This document shows positions 1 through 7,917 of a DNA stretch of 23,329 nt, one piece after another. This DNA comes from an uncultured Lachnospiraceae bacterium (GTDB lineage Bacteria; Bacillota; Clostridia; Lachnospirales; Lachnospiraceae). Below the pieces are notes generated by a model that saw only the letters and a list, made by a program, of their open reading frames with translations, was not told the DNA's origin and made no database searches. Where the stretch lies: positions 1 through 23,329 of the forward strand of contig CAJTZH010000041.1 of assembly GCA_910584325.1 (NCBI GenBank), given 5' to 3'. How positions within the stretch are numbered: the stretch's first letter is position 1; each line of letters begins with the position of its first letter. The translations under genes and the position numbers were made by a program.

Positions 1-680
1 TAAGTTGTGCCATGAAGTCTTGGAACACCCGTAATTCTGATAACATCAGTACCGGCGCCTTTAATATTAGCTCCCATGGCATTCAGGAAGTTACTTACAT
101 CAACTATGTGTGGTTCCTTTGCCGCATTTTCGATTGTAGTTTTGCCTTCCGACATTGCCGCCGCCATCATAATGTTGATGGTTGCGCCTACAGATACAAC
201 GTCAAGATAAATATGATTTCCTCTCAGCCTGTTTGCTTTCGTCTTAATCATACCGTACTCTATCTTAACATCCGCGCCCAGTGCTTCAAAACCTTTCATA
301 TGCTGGTCAATCGGACGCGTCCCGATATTACAGCCTCCCGGAAGCGCTACCTCTGCTCTCTTATACTTACCAAGCAGCGCGCCTATCAGATAATAAGAAG
401 CTCTGATTTTCTTAACGTATTCTCCGTCTACACTTATGTCGCTAATGGACTTGCCATTTATCTGAACGGTATTGTTATATACATATTTCACCTGGGCGCC
501 GATTCCCTCAATTGCCCTCAGCATAACTCTTACATCTCTAACATCCGGAACATTCTCAATTGTAACCGTTTCATCTGTCATGATTGCAGCTGCCAAAATT
601 CCAAGTGCCGCATTCTTTGCTCCACCAACGGAAACTTCACCCTTAAGTGGCTGACCGCCCTTAATAATATACTGTTCCAT
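1..680 (-). CDS. murA: UDP-N-acetylglucosamine 1-carboxyvinyltransferase, N-terminal part (C-terminus beyond window edge)
   Basis: Catalyses the first committed step of peptidoglycan synthesis in the cytoplasm, transferring enolpyruvate from PEP to UDP-GlcNAc. About 226 codons are visible, starting MEQYIIKGGQPLKGEVSVGG, with no stop before base 1. Seen: the N-terminal GGAKNAAL segment (residues 19-26) with Lys22 and Asn23, and the active-site loop LPGGCNIGTRPIDQH (113-127) with Cys117, the residue that reacts with PEP and with fosfomycin, so this copy should be fosfomycin-sensitive at that position. Family length is about 420 residues, so roughly the first half is present. The ATG at 680 is preceded by a GAGGTG ribosome site and a promoter 40-70 bases upstream. 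Firmicutes often have two paralogues (MurA/MurZ); which one this is cannot be decided here. Confidence 0.95.
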   Translation of the reverse strand, partial: MEQYIIKGGQPLKGEVSVGGAKNAALGILAAAIMTDETVTIENVPDVRDVRVMLRAIEGIGAQVKYVYNNTVQINGKSISDISVDGEYVKKIRASYYLIGALLGKYKRAEVALPGGCNIGTRPIDQHMKGFEALGADVKIEYGMIKTKANRLRGNHIYLDVVSVGATINIMMAAAMSEGKTTIENAAKEPHIVDVSNFLNAMGANIKGAGTDVIRITGVPRLHGTT

Positions 681-722
681 TATACACCTCGAACTACTTT
701 TTAAAAAATCACATACAGATAT

Positions 723-750
723 AGTATATCATAAAAAATTTATTTGTAAA
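723..750 (-). promoter_or_regulatory. Putative sigma-A promoter of murA
   Basis: Reading the minus strand, TTTACA (745-750) and TATACT (723-728) are separated by 16 bases; each differs from the consensus at one base. Transcription would begin near 716, giving a leader of about 36 bases to the murA ATG. I see no strong terminator between the preceding membrane-protein gene and this promoter, so read-through into murA is also possible. Confidence 0.6.
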
Positions 751-802
751 TGTGTAATCCGTAGAATTAACCAATAAAACGCCTGTTATATTATGCAATA
801 TG

Positions 803-2005
803 CTACTCTATAAGCATTGTAAGGAGTGCATACAACCGGTCGCCTAATTCCCCTACCTCTGCCGCCTGAAATTTTCCGATAACCGCGCATAATACAAGCA
901 CAAATACATATTTACATGGATTTTTCTTTAAATCCGCCGTTAGGTCCGTTACGCCCTTCTTCATACCTGCATCGCCAAGGACATACAATGAAAATATTAA
1001 TATAAAATTGCAAAGCACAATAGCGGCGTAATCTCTTCCGTAATCGCAGGTCAGCACAAACATGGGAAGTTCGGCGAGCAAAACAAACCACGGAAAAAAT
1101 TTGCATAAAACACTCTTCCTGCTTTGTACGAACCGCTTCCATATATCTCTTAAAATTTTAATCATCGGTATCAAGAAAATAACATATGCCGTACTCTTAA
1201 TAAGGTTCCTTCCCAGCGTCTCCCAGACAAACGGAATAAACGTTTCGATGACGCTCGAATAATATTCTGTCTTGACCATCATATCCTTTTTAAAGAATTC
1301 AGCCGGAAGATCCGTCGTCGCGTCAATTATCGCCATTGTATCTTCATAGCTGTAATTTATCCTGCTGAAAAACTGCATATATAGAAACATCGCGCAGGTT
1401 GAAATGAGTGTAACTATAAAAATACTCTTCCCATACGTCCTTTTTAAAATAAATCCCGAATAAAATAACAGAATCAACACTGCCGGAAAATACTGAAACA
1501 CAAATGCCTGATGCGTCATCACCGCGCCTATACAAAGTGCAGGCACCAGCCAGACACATTTATCATATATTACAAAAAGCGCCGTAACAAACAATGTCAT
1601 AAGCAAAAACATATCAAATCTTCCGAAGTTTCCCCAGTAAAACAAAAACGCAACACTGCCCGGATTTACCAAAAAAAGCCCCAGAAGAAATATTATTCCT
1701 GTTATATCTTCATCATATGCCCGCTTTAAGATTTTATGCATAAAATATAACGTCAGCCAACACAACAGTACTATATTTATCAAGATAATAATATATATAT
1801 GCTTACAAGTAAGATTTGGTATCAATAGCCGGATAAAACTTCCAATAAGTCCCCTGGAGATAAATCCCAGGCGGTAGCTTAGCGCATATGGCATAATCGT
1901 CCATGCCGTCACATCCGTTAACTTGGGAATATAATAAATTAAATACGCCAACATGATAACTGACGCCATCAACTCATATTTCCATTGCTCAATCAGCTTT
2001 TTCAT
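803..2005 (-). CDS. Polytopic membrane protein of unknown function
   Basis: I do not recognise this 400-residue protein with confidence. It is strongly hydrophobic throughout, with about ten candidate transmembrane segments (for example near residues 14-27, 70-89, 102-121, 133-150, 152-188, 195-211 and 320-370) and basic loops between them. A conserved-looking stretch, YALSYRLGFISRGLIGSF, lies near residues 40-57 and a WGNFGRFDMF stretch near 123-132, just before a membrane segment. The architecture (short N-terminal tail, one helix, a soluble loop, then a helix bundle) recalls membrane glycosyltransferases or polysaccharide-assembly proteins, but no catalytic motif is proven. The ATG at 2005 has GGGAG seven bases upstream. 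It lies between the M23 hydrolase and murA, so a cell-envelope role is plausible from context only. Confidence 0.8.
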   Translation of the reverse strand: MKKLIEQWKYELMASVIMLAYLIYYIPKLTDVTAWTIMPYALSYRLGFISRGLIGSFIRLLIPNLTCKHIYIIILINIVLLCWLTLYFMHKILKRAYDEDITGIIFLLGLFLVNPGSVAFLFYWGNFGRFDMFLLMTLFVTALFVIYDKCVWLVPALCIGAVMTHQAFVFQYFPAVLILLFYSGFILKRTYGKSIFIVTLISTCAMFLYMQFFSRINYSYEDTMAIIDATTDLPAEFFKKDMMVKTEYYSSVIETFIPFVWETLGRNLIKSTAYVIFLIPMIKILRDIWKRFVQSRKSVLCKFFPWFVLLAELPMFVLTCDYGRDYAAIVLCNFILIFSLYVLGDAGMKKGVTDLTADLKKNPCKYVFVLVLCAVIGKFQAAEVGELGDRLYALLTMLIE

Positions 2006-2056
2006 CTCACTTCTCCCTTACGCCTTCGCTTTTCATTTCCTAATGCGCCCATGCGC

Positions 2057-2095
2057 ATAAAAGACTGCCGCATATCTTGAGATTACGCGACAGTC
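2057..2095 (-). terminator. Intrinsic terminator of the M23 peptidase gene (hairpin family member 1)
   Basis: On the minus strand GACTGTCGCGTAAT (2095-2082) pairs with ATATGCGGCAGTC (2075-2063) around a short loop. The stem is about 12 bp with two G-U pairs, followed by TTTTAT. It sits 14 bases after the peptidase stop codon. Its 3' arm contains TGCGGCAGTC, shared with the hairpins near 7918, 19809 and 23002. Confidence 0.8.
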
Positions 2096-2108
2096 CCATT
2101 ATAACTGA

Positions 2109-3638
2109 TTATTGAAGATATGGCAACGGATTAACCGGTGTACCGCCGATTCTTATCTCAAAATGCAGATGCGGACCCGTACTCTGACCGGTATTGCCGG
2201 AACGTGCCACCTCCTGATTCTGCGATACTGTCTGACCTACGCTTACCAGCGCCCTGCTCAGATGTCCGTATCTTGTCATGGTTCCATTCGGATGCTGGAT
2301 ATCCACACAGATACCATATCCTGAGAACCATCCGGCTCTTATAACGACACCGGCGCTCGAAGCTCTTACCGATGTACCAATCGGAACGCCCCAGTCCACG
2401 CCATTATGGTTCGTACCCCATCTTGCGCCGAAAGCGGACGTCAGATATCCACCAGCAATCGGTTTAATATAGGTCGGCGGCGTCATTGTACCTCTTCTTA
2501 CAATCTTCGGCACTGACTCAACAAGCAGTACCTCTTTGATAATATCACGGCTGACCTCGGCATTATTTTCATACTGCACAACCGCTACAACCTCACGATA
2601 TCCCTCAGAGCCTGCCTGTACAACAACAGACTGATTTTGATACATTGTATCGTCATCAATGTACTGCACCTCTGCGTCGTAAGACTCCTCGTAAGTCATC
2701 TCCTCAAATACTTTTACTGACAATTCCGGCGTCGGAACCGTTACTACAATTCTATCGCCGACACCAATAATACCGTCTGCGGAAAGACCTTCGTTGAGCT
2801 CGCACAATGTGGCTGTCGTCAGTCCATACTTAGACGCAATCTGGGACAGCGTATCCCCCGGTTCTACTACATAAATCGTTTTCTCTTCCGTCTCTTTGGT
2901 AATCTCTTCAAGCGCAGTCTGCACATCTGAAATCTGACTGCTGTTCACGGACGTCGGCGTTACGGAAATCGTCTCGCTAAAGACCATGGCAAGCGTTCCG
3001 TCCTCAAAAATAGTATCTGCGTTTGCTTCAATTACGACATCTCCGTTTACGACATTGACAACTTTCGACGCGCCGGAACTTCCGACGTCTGCCTTGACAA
3101 TCTCTACGCCAAAATCAGATGACGCCGCATCTGCATTTCCCGTGATGCGCACCTGAAACTCATTATCAACATCATATTTTTCTTTTACTCCTTCAATCAG
3201 ACGGGCAATTTCATCCTTAGATTTCAAAGTAACCGTATAATCATTAATTCGTACGGTGAACGCATCCTGTTTATTAAAAACCAGCTGCGACCCCTGCAGC
3301 ACGTCATACATCTCCTCTGCCATCTCGTCCACCGAAAGTCTCTTTCCGAAACTCTGCTGTTCCTTGGAAACAATCAGATTCGGGTTCATATAAACAATCT
3401 CTCCCGCCTCCGCGCTGATTCTTCCACGCGCGACAATCAACGCTTCGTTTGCTTCCGCCTCGGAATTCATTGCGCCAAGAACCTGGCCGTTCAGCGTAAC
3501 CATAAAATATCCGCCTTCTTCAACGTTATCTGACGTTGTTTCCTTCGGTATATAAATAAGGCAGATGAAACAAATAAATGTCACTGCCTTAATAAGTGTC
3601 ATACGAATCTTTCTGGAATATCTTGTAAACGAATCCAT
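2109..3638 (-). CDS. Membrane-anchored or secreted LysM-G5-M23 peptidoglycan hydrolase
   Basis: A 509-residue cell-wall endopeptidase acting outside the membrane. From the chosen start: a basic N-tail, one hydrophobic segment (about 14-32) serving as signal or anchor, a long extracellular region, a LysM domain (about 254-301, YVVEPGDTLSQIASKYGL) that binds glycan, a G5 domain (about 302-383), and a C-terminal M23/LytM zinc peptidase (about 395-509). The metal and catalytic residues are intact: His411 and Asp415 in HNGVDWG, His459 in YGHLS, and His490/His492 in GPHLHFE. The longest frame begins at 3692, but ATG 3638 has GGAGG five bases upstream and the promoter -10 lies within the longer version, so 3638 is preferred. 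It is monocistronic or reads weakly into the next gene through the terminator. A WalR-type box lies upstream. DNA inside the M23 family often cleaves stem-peptide crosslinks; exact bond specificity is unknown here. Confidence 0.93.
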   Translation of the reverse strand: MDSFTRYSRKIRMTLIKAVTFICFICLIYIPKETTSDNVEEGGYFMVTLNGQVLGAMNSEAEANEALIVARGRISAEAGEIVYMNPNLIVSKEQQSFGKRLSVDEMAEEMYDVLQGSQLVFNKQDAFTVRINDYTVTLKSKDEIARLIEGVKEKYDVDNEFQVRITGNADAASSDFGVEIVKADVGSSGASKVVNVVNGDVVIEANADTIFEDGTLAMVFSETISVTPTSVNSSQISDVQTALEEITKETEEKTIYVVEPGDTLSQIASKYGLTTATLCELNEGLSADGIIGVGDRIVVTVPTPELSVKVFEEMTYEESYDAEVQYIDDDTMYQNQSVVVQAGSEGYREVVAVVQYENNAEVSRDIIKEVLLVESVPKIVRRGTMTPPTYIKPIAGGYLTSAFGARWGTNHNGVDWGVPIGTSVRASSAGVVIRAGWFSGYGICVDIQHPNGTMTRYGHLSRALVSVGQTVSQNQEVARSGNTGQSTGPHLHFEIRIGGTPVNPLPYLQ

Positions 3639-3670
3639 ATCATCCTCCAAATCTCCAATCACACAAACAT

Positions 3671-3699
3671 ATACTACCATCTGATTGTCCATTTGTAAA
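3671..3699 (-). promoter_or_regulatory. Sigma-A promoter of the M23 peptidase gene
   Basis: On the minus strand TTTACA (3694-3699) and TAGTAT (3671-3676) are exactly 17 bases apart. Transcription would begin near 3664, about 26 bases before the chosen ATG at 3638. Confidence 0.7.
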
Positions 3700-3706
3700 G
3701 AAATTT

Positions 3707-3723
3707 GTTACAAAAATATTACA
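3707..3723 (-). promoter_or_regulatory. Candidate WalR (YycF) binding box upstream of the M23 peptidase promoter
   Basis: The minus strand reads TGTAAT-ATTTT-TGTAAC, an exact match to the published WalR direct repeat TGTWAH-N5-TGTWAH. It ends seven bases upstream of the -35 hexamer, a position suited to activation. WalRK controls peptidoglycan hydrolases in B. subtilis and Staphylococcus. No walR gene is visible in this window, so the regulator is inferred. Confidence 0.5.
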
Positions 3724-3732
3724 AAAAAAATT

Positions 3733-4299
3733 CTATTTCTTCCTTTTTACGGAAAATCCGAACGTTCCGATTTTATTTCCCAGTTCATAGTATTCACCGT
3801 GGGAATATGCCGCGAGACCTGCAGCGTTAAGATGAAACTTTCCCGATTTGTCCATATATCTGTCGTCCGCGGTTACTCCCGCGATTTTTGCAAGAAACAT
3901 GTCGTGGGAGCCAAGAGAAATAATGTCTTTTACTATACACTCCAGATTTACGGGACTTTGCAAAATTCCCGGCGCGTTAACATGCTCCATCTTCTGTATG
4001 GTCAGCTTCAGTTCCGCAAACTTATCCACATCTCTTCCGGACTTTACGCCACAGTAATCCGCTGCGTATACAAGGTCCTTTGTCACCAGATTTACAACAA
4101 ATTCTTTTGTTTCCTTTATGATTCCATAAGAAAATCTTTCTTTTCTTATCGAAACAGAAAGCATTGCCGGGTCCGAACAAATGGTTCCTGCCCATGCGGC
4201 AGTAATAATATTCGGTCTCTCCCCCGCTCTCTGACAGCTTACCATAACCGCCGGAACAGGGTAAAGCATATTTCCTGCCTTCCAACTCTGTTTCCCCAT
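3733..4299 (-). CDS. Flavoredoxin / flavin reductase-like FMN-binding protein
   Basis: A 188-residue cytoplasmic flavoprotein of the flavin reductase-like split-barrel family, expected to bind FMN and carry electrons. Family hallmarks seen: the N-terminal NMLYPVPAVMVSC strand (10-22), RPNIITAAWAGTICSDPAMLSVSIRKERFSY (28-58), a region forming the flavin phosphate site, then EFVVNLVTKDL (66-76) and DYCGVKSGRDVDKF (81-94). Length is normal for the family. It is the last gene of the HD-ppaC operon: its ATG lies 13 bases after the pyrophosphatase stop, and the AGGAGAGG ribosome site overlaps that stop. The electron donor and acceptor cannot be read from sequence. Confidence 0.88.
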   Translation of the reverse strand: MGKQSWKAGNMLYPVPAVMVSCQRAGERPNIITAAWAGTICSDPAMLSVSIRKERFSYGIIKETKEFVVNLVTKDLVYAADYCGVKSGRDVDKFAELKLTIQKMEHVNAPGILQSPVNLECIVKDIISLGSHDMFLAKIAGVTADDRYMDKSGKFHLNAAGLAAYSHGEYYELGNKIGTFGFSVKRKK

Positions 4300-4312
4300 A
4301 ATCCGCCTCTCC

Positions 4313-5956
4313 TCATTCCTGCATCGCAGTCATTAATTCCGGTATCAGCTGTTTTTTTCTTGATACCAGTCCCTTTATAAATACGGACGCGCCGCTTCCG
4401 TTTACGCCGAATGCCTTTGCCACCAGCTCCTGCGCACCGTTCCCGTAATAAATCAGCTCGCTGGATTCCTCCATAACGTCGGTGAACATAAAAAATATCA
4501 TATCGTCGTTTTTCTCATTACAGCTTTTGGAAATATATGATAAAACCCGTTCTTTTATTTCCTTTAGTTCCTCTTTATTCATAGATGAAATCTGACCGAC
4601 GCCAAACTGAATTTCCCCTGACGTAAACTTCTTGAAATCCTGATAAAAAATCTCTTCGTCTGTTTTATTTGCCAGATTGCTGCCTGCCGCAAACATCCCA
4701 ACCGCCATCTGCTCAATATGAATACCTGCCAGTTTCGCAAGTTCTTCGGCAGCCGCTTTATCCGCAGGCGTACAAGTCGGCGAGCGGAACATCAGCGTAT
4801 CCGAAATAATGGCGCAGCATAACAAACCGGCTATGGATGATTCAATCTCCAGTCCCATTTCGGAAAAAATCTGAAAAATAATGGTTGCCGTACACCCCAG
4901 GGGCTGATTGCGAAAATAAACCGGCGCCATCGTCTCCAGGCTGCCTAATCTGTGATGGTCTATAATCTCCAGAATCTCCGCCTCCGAAATACCGTCAACA
5001 GCCTGTGTTTTTTCATTATGGTCCACAAGAATGACTTTTTTGCGTTCCATTCCCAGTAAATTTCTGCGGGATATCATCCCCACGTATTTACCCTTACGGT
5101 TTATAATCGGAAAATCTCTGTGACGCACCCTTGTCATAACCAGCTTTATCGTTTCAACAAGCGCGTCTGTCTTAAACGTAATCAGCTTATCCCGCCGCAT
5201 AAAATAGCGGATTGGCATGCTCTGGTTAATCAGCCTTGCCGCCGTATATGTATCATGAGGCGTACTGATGATTGTACACCCTTTTTCTCCCGCAAGCCTG
5301 CGAATCGTCAGAGACGCTCCCGCACCTTCACAGACTACGATACACCCCGCCCCCATCTCTATTGCACACAGCTGTGTCTCATAACGGTTTCCAAGGAGTA
5401 CAAGGTCTCCCGCCTCGATATAATTTTCAAGAAGCTCCGGATTAGCAGCTGCAACAAGCACTTTTCCATGAGAAAATAATTCGTTTGAATCGCCTGTCAG
5501 AAGCTCCCCGTCCAGCGTTTCTATAATATTAATATACGGGGTCTTTGCCATCGACAATATCTTGTTATCATATACATCCATATAGGAGTTCGCGATATCA
5601 CCGATTGTAATTAATCCTTCAAGACGCTCGTTCTTTAATATCGGCAGAGTGACTACATCTGTGCTTTTCATGAGATACCACGCTTTTTTAAGCGATATTC
5701 CATCCTCCACCCCCGGCACCCTGCGGATATCAATATCCTTTACCTGCGGCGATACATCGTCAATATACGGCGGTTCCTCAATCCCGAAATACTCAAGAAC
5801 ATATCTCGTCTCCTGGTTGATTTCACCCGCACGTCTTGGCAGGTAATCTTCCGTTTGGGATGCCTTATTCTTCAGATGCGCATAGCAAATTGCCGAACAA
5901 ATGGAATCCGTATCAGGATTTTTATGTCCGACAACATACACCTTTTTATTTGCCAT
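4313..5956 (-). CDS. ppaC: Mn-dependent family II inorganic pyrophosphatase with regulatory CBS and DRTGG domains
   Basis: Hydrolyses PPi to two phosphates in the cytoplasm. At 547 residues it is the long, regulated form; plain family II enzymes are about 310. Order of domains: DHH domain part 1 (1-65), CBS 1 (about 66-125), DRTGG-type insert (about 130-245), CBS 2 (about 250-302), DHH continuation (305-395), DHHA2 (about 415-547). Metal ligands are intact: His11, Asp15 and Asp17 in GHKNPDTDS, Asp312 in VDHNE, His334-His335 in IIDHHRLG, and Asp386 in ISDT. The phosphate-binding SRKKQ motif is at 532-536. In characterised CBS-PPases, AMP/ADP inhibit through CBS and DRTGG-containing forms bind diadenosine polyphosphates; that regulation is inferred for this protein. 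It starts four bases after the HD-protein stop and lies close to the PPi-consuming pfp gene. Confidence 0.95.
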   Translation of the reverse strand: MANKKVYVVGHKNPDTDSICSAICYAHLKNKASQTEDYLPRRAGEINQETRYVLEYFGIEEPPYIDDVSPQVKDIDIRRVPGVEDGISLKKAWYLMKSTDVVTLPILKNERLEGLITIGDIANSYMDVYDNKILSMAKTPYINIIETLDGELLTGDSNELFSHGKVLVAAANPELLENYIEAGDLVLLGNRYETQLCAIEMGAGCIVVCEGAGASLTIRRLAGEKGCTIISTPHDTYTAARLINQSMPIRYFMRRDKLITFKTDALVETIKLVMTRVRHRDFPIINRKGKYVGMISRRNLLGMERKKVILVDHNEKTQAVDGISEAEILEIIDHHRLGSLETMAPVYFRNQPLGCTATIIFQIFSEMGLEIESSIAGLLCCAIISDTLMFRSPTCTPADKAAAEELAKLAGIHIEQMAVGMFAAGSNLANKTDEEIFYQDFKKFTSGEIQFGVGQISSMNKEELKEIKERVLSYISKSCNEKNDDMIFFMFTDVMEESSELIYYGNGAQELVAKAFGVNGSGASVFIKGLVSRKKQLIPELMTAMQE

Positions 5957-5960
5957 ATCA

Positions 5961-6476
5961 TTATCCCGCCCTTTTGAAAAATCTATCCATTACTTCACAC
6001 ACGCTGCAAAATTTATCCGTCAGTATAATAATAACCGTCTCTTTATACTTAGGAAATCTCGGCGTGAGAGGAAACATATGCTTTTCTATGATGTCTTTCT
6101 CTTTATCGTTTAATTCAAAATTTTTATTCGCGTTATACAATGCGGTATAAGGATGTGAAAATCCGTGAAGCGTGTTATTTATGCGGACTTTACGCTCGTG
6201 CCAGTCATAAAGAAACAAATCATGAAGCATGCCCGCCCTTGCCGCCGCTTTGGCATCCAGCCCGAAAAACCTGCAAATTTTGTAATTATAAAACGCAACA
6301 TGAAGAGAATGTTTAAAACAATTGGTATGGCTATGATGATTGAATGCCGTCATTTTTTTAACTTCTTCGTTTTCAACCACCTCTTTAATTGCCGCTTCAA
6401 ATTCTGCTCTGTCAAAATCATGGAGTTTTCTGCGTTGGTTAATATTCTTTCCTACAACTCTGAATTTATTTTTCAT
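5961..6476 (-). CDS. HD-domain phosphohydrolase of unknown substrate
   Basis: A 171-residue soluble protein with an HD fold. Metal-binding residues in order: His56 in FKHSLHV, the His85-Asp86 pair in AGMLHDLFLYDW, His108 in GFSHPYTAL, and Asp154 in IILTDKFCSV. This is the usual H...HD...D arrangement of HD hydrolases that act on nucleotides or phosphomonoesters. The N-terminal 45 residues are basic and helical. It is the first gene of a three-gene operon with ppaC and the flavoredoxin; the ppaC ATG follows its stop by four bases. No sensory or signalling domain is attached. The substrate is unknown, though the coupling with a pyrophosphatase suggests a nucleotide reaction that releases PPi or phosphate. 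Confidence 0.88.
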   Translation of the reverse strand: MKNKFRVVGKNINQRRKLHDFDRAEFEAAIKEVVENEEVKKMTAFNHHSHTNCFKHSLHVAFYNYKICRFFGLDAKAAARAGMLHDLFLYDWHERKVRINNTLHGFSHPYTALYNANKNFELNDKEKDIIEKHMFPLTPRFPKYKETVIIILTDKFCSVCEVMDRFFKRAG

Positions 6477-6512
6477 TTAACATCATTCCTTAATAATTAT
6501 ATCTTCATATAT

Positions 6513-6541
6513 ATTTAATACTTCTCGTTAACATTAGTCAA
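6513..6541 (-). promoter_or_regulatory. Putative promoter of the HD-ppaC-flavoredoxin operon
   Basis: On the minus strand TTGACT (6536-6541) is followed after 17 bases by TTAAAT (6513-6518). The -35 is strong, the -10 weaker. It diverges from the pfp promoter; the two -35 elements are about 50 bases apart. Confidence 0.5.
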
Positions 6542-6564
6542 TATGTTTCTTTTACCAAAATAAA

Positions 6565-6582
6565 GAAAATTTTAAAATTTTC
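6565..6582. promoter_or_regulatory. Perfect 18-bp AT palindrome between the divergent promoters
   Basis: GAAAATTTTAAAATTTTC is its own reverse complement. It lies 9 bases upstream of the pfp -35 and 23 bases upstream of the -35 of the divergent operon. It could be a dimeric repressor site, an UP-type element or simply a bent A/T tract. Confidence 0.4.
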
Positions 6583-6591
6583 TGAAAACGA

Positions 6592-6620
6592 TTGTGAATT
6601 ATGACCATTTATGGTACAAT
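6592..6620 (+). promoter_or_regulatory. Sigma-A promoter of pfp
   Basis: TTGTGA (6592-6597) and TACAAT (6615-6620) are 17 bases apart. Transcription would start near 6627, giving a leader of about 43 bases. AGGAGG at 6655-6660 lies nine bases before the ATG. Confidence 0.75.
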
Positions 6621-6669
6621 ATTTTCACAAAGTTTCGGCGAATTTATTAATCTTAGGAGGTATTAAGCT

Positions 6670-7896
6670 ATGCGTGGTAATGTAATCGTTGGACAATCAG
6701 GTGGTCCAACTTCCGTAATCAACTCCAGCTTAGTCGGTGTTTTTAAGACTGCGAAAGACAGGGGAGCAGGAAAAGTCTATGGTATGCTCCATGGTATAAA
6801 GGGACTTCTGGATAACCAATTTGTAGACCTTTCCGAACATATTAAGACAGATTTGGATATTGACTTATTGAAGAGAACCCCTTCCTCTTTTCTTGGTTCA
6901 TGCCGATACAAGCTGCCTGAAATCTGCGATAACCGCGAGGTTTACGACCAGATTTTTGCCAAATTAAAAGAACTTGATATTGAGGCTTTCTTCTACATCG
7001 GTGGAAACGATTCCATGGACACGATTAAAAAGCTCTCCGATTATGCCGTTCTGGTAAACAGCGACATTAAATTCATGGGCGTACCGAAAACAATCGATAA
7101 CGACCTTGCAACAACTGACCATACACCAGGTTTCGGCAGTGCTGCTAAATATATCGCAGCCGTTACGAAGGAAATTATCCGTGACGGACTTGTATACGAC
7201 TATCCGACCATCACCATTATGGAAATTATGGGACGTAACGCCGGCTGGCTTACTGCCGCAACAGCTCTATCTAAAGGAGAAGACTGCGAAGGCGTCGACA
7301 TGATTTTCCTTCCGGAAGTTCCGTTTAACATTGACAAGTTCATGGAACGCGTTAAGACATTGAGCAAGGAGAAATCTTCTATTGTAATTGCTATCTCAGA
7401 AGGTATTAAACTGGAAGACGGCCGTTATGTATTTGAACTTGCCGACCATGTAGAATTTACAGATGCGTTCGGTCACAAGCAGCTATCCGGTTCTTCAAAG
7501 TTCCTGGCTGACAAGGTTGGCGCCGAGCTCGGTGTAAAGACCCGTGCGATTGAACTTAGTACGTTACAGAGATGTGCCGCACACATGACAAGCCGCGTCG
7601 ATATTACAGAGGCATTCCAGGTTGGCGGAGCCGCTGTAAAAGCAGCGTTTGAAGGCGAAAGCGGCCGCGTTATTGTTCTTGACCGCGTTTCTGAAGACCC
7701 ATACATCTGCACCACCAGCTCACAGGATGTCCACAAGATTGCAAACATCGAGAAAAAAGTACCTCTTGACTGGATTATCAACGACGGCACTTTCGTTTCC
7801 GACGAGTTGATTCACTACATCAGACCTTTGATTCAGGCGGAGCTTTCACCGGTTATGGTTGACGGTCTTCCAAGACATCTGAAACTGAGTTTATAA
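6670..7896 (+). CDS. pfp: Pyrophosphate-dependent 6-phosphofructokinase
   Basis: Reversibly phosphorylates fructose 6-phosphate using PPi in glycolysis and gluconeogenesis. The 408-residue length fits the single-chain PPi-PFK group. Specificity residues are clear: GGNDS (111-115) places Asp114 where ATP enzymes have Gly (E. coli position 104), and PKTIDND (139-145) places Lys140 where E. coli has Gly124; Asp plus Lys is the PPi signature. The catalytic Asp is 143, and MGRNAGW (187-193) forms the sugar-phosphate site. It has its own strong promoter and ribosome site and is the only plus-strand gene here. It diverges from the pyrophosphatase operon and converges on transketolase across a bidirectional terminator. 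Such enzymes can also phosphorylate sedoheptulose 7-phosphate in organisms lacking transaldolase; that is only a possibility here. Confidence 0.96.
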   Translation: MRGNVIVGQSGGPTSVINSSLVGVFKTAKDRGAGKVYGMLHGIKGLLDNQFVDLSEHIKTDLDIDLLKRTPSSFLGSCRYKLPEICDNREVYDQIFAKLKELDIEAFFYIGGNDSMDTIKKLSDYAVLVNSDIKFMGVPKTIDNDLATTDHTPGFGSAAKYIAAVTKEIIRDGLVYDYPTITIMEIMGRNAGWLTAATALSKGEDCEGVDMIFLPEVPFNIDKFMERVKTLSKEKSSIVIAISEGIKLEDGRYVFELADHVEFTDAFGHKQLSGSSKFLADKVGAELGVKTRAIELSTLQRCAAHMTSRVDITEAFQVGGAAVKAAFEGESGRVIVLDRVSEDPYICTTSSQDVHKIANIEKKVPLDWIINDGTFVSDELIHYIRPLIQAELSPVMVDGLPRHLKLSL

Positions 7897-7917
7897 TTTT
7901 ACATATTGTTTTAAAAT

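Noticed and set aside
12..704. 230-codon plus-strand frame at the left edge
   Set aside because: It is antisense to murA, which has intact active-site motifs and runs off the window, so lacks a visible stop.
731..770. WalR-like half sites (ATTACA and TTTACA) upstream of murA
   Set aside because: They are two bases apart instead of five, and one is the promoter -35.
2024..2060. Small TGCGC-ATGG-GCGCA inverted repeat upstream of the membrane-protein gene
   Set aside because: The five-base stem is too short and has no U-tract; probably chance.
3639..3692. Longer start for the M23 peptidase at 3692
   Set aside because: It would place the promoter -10 and the ribosome site inside the gene and put 18 residues before the signal-anchor; ATG 3638 has GGAGG at good spacing.
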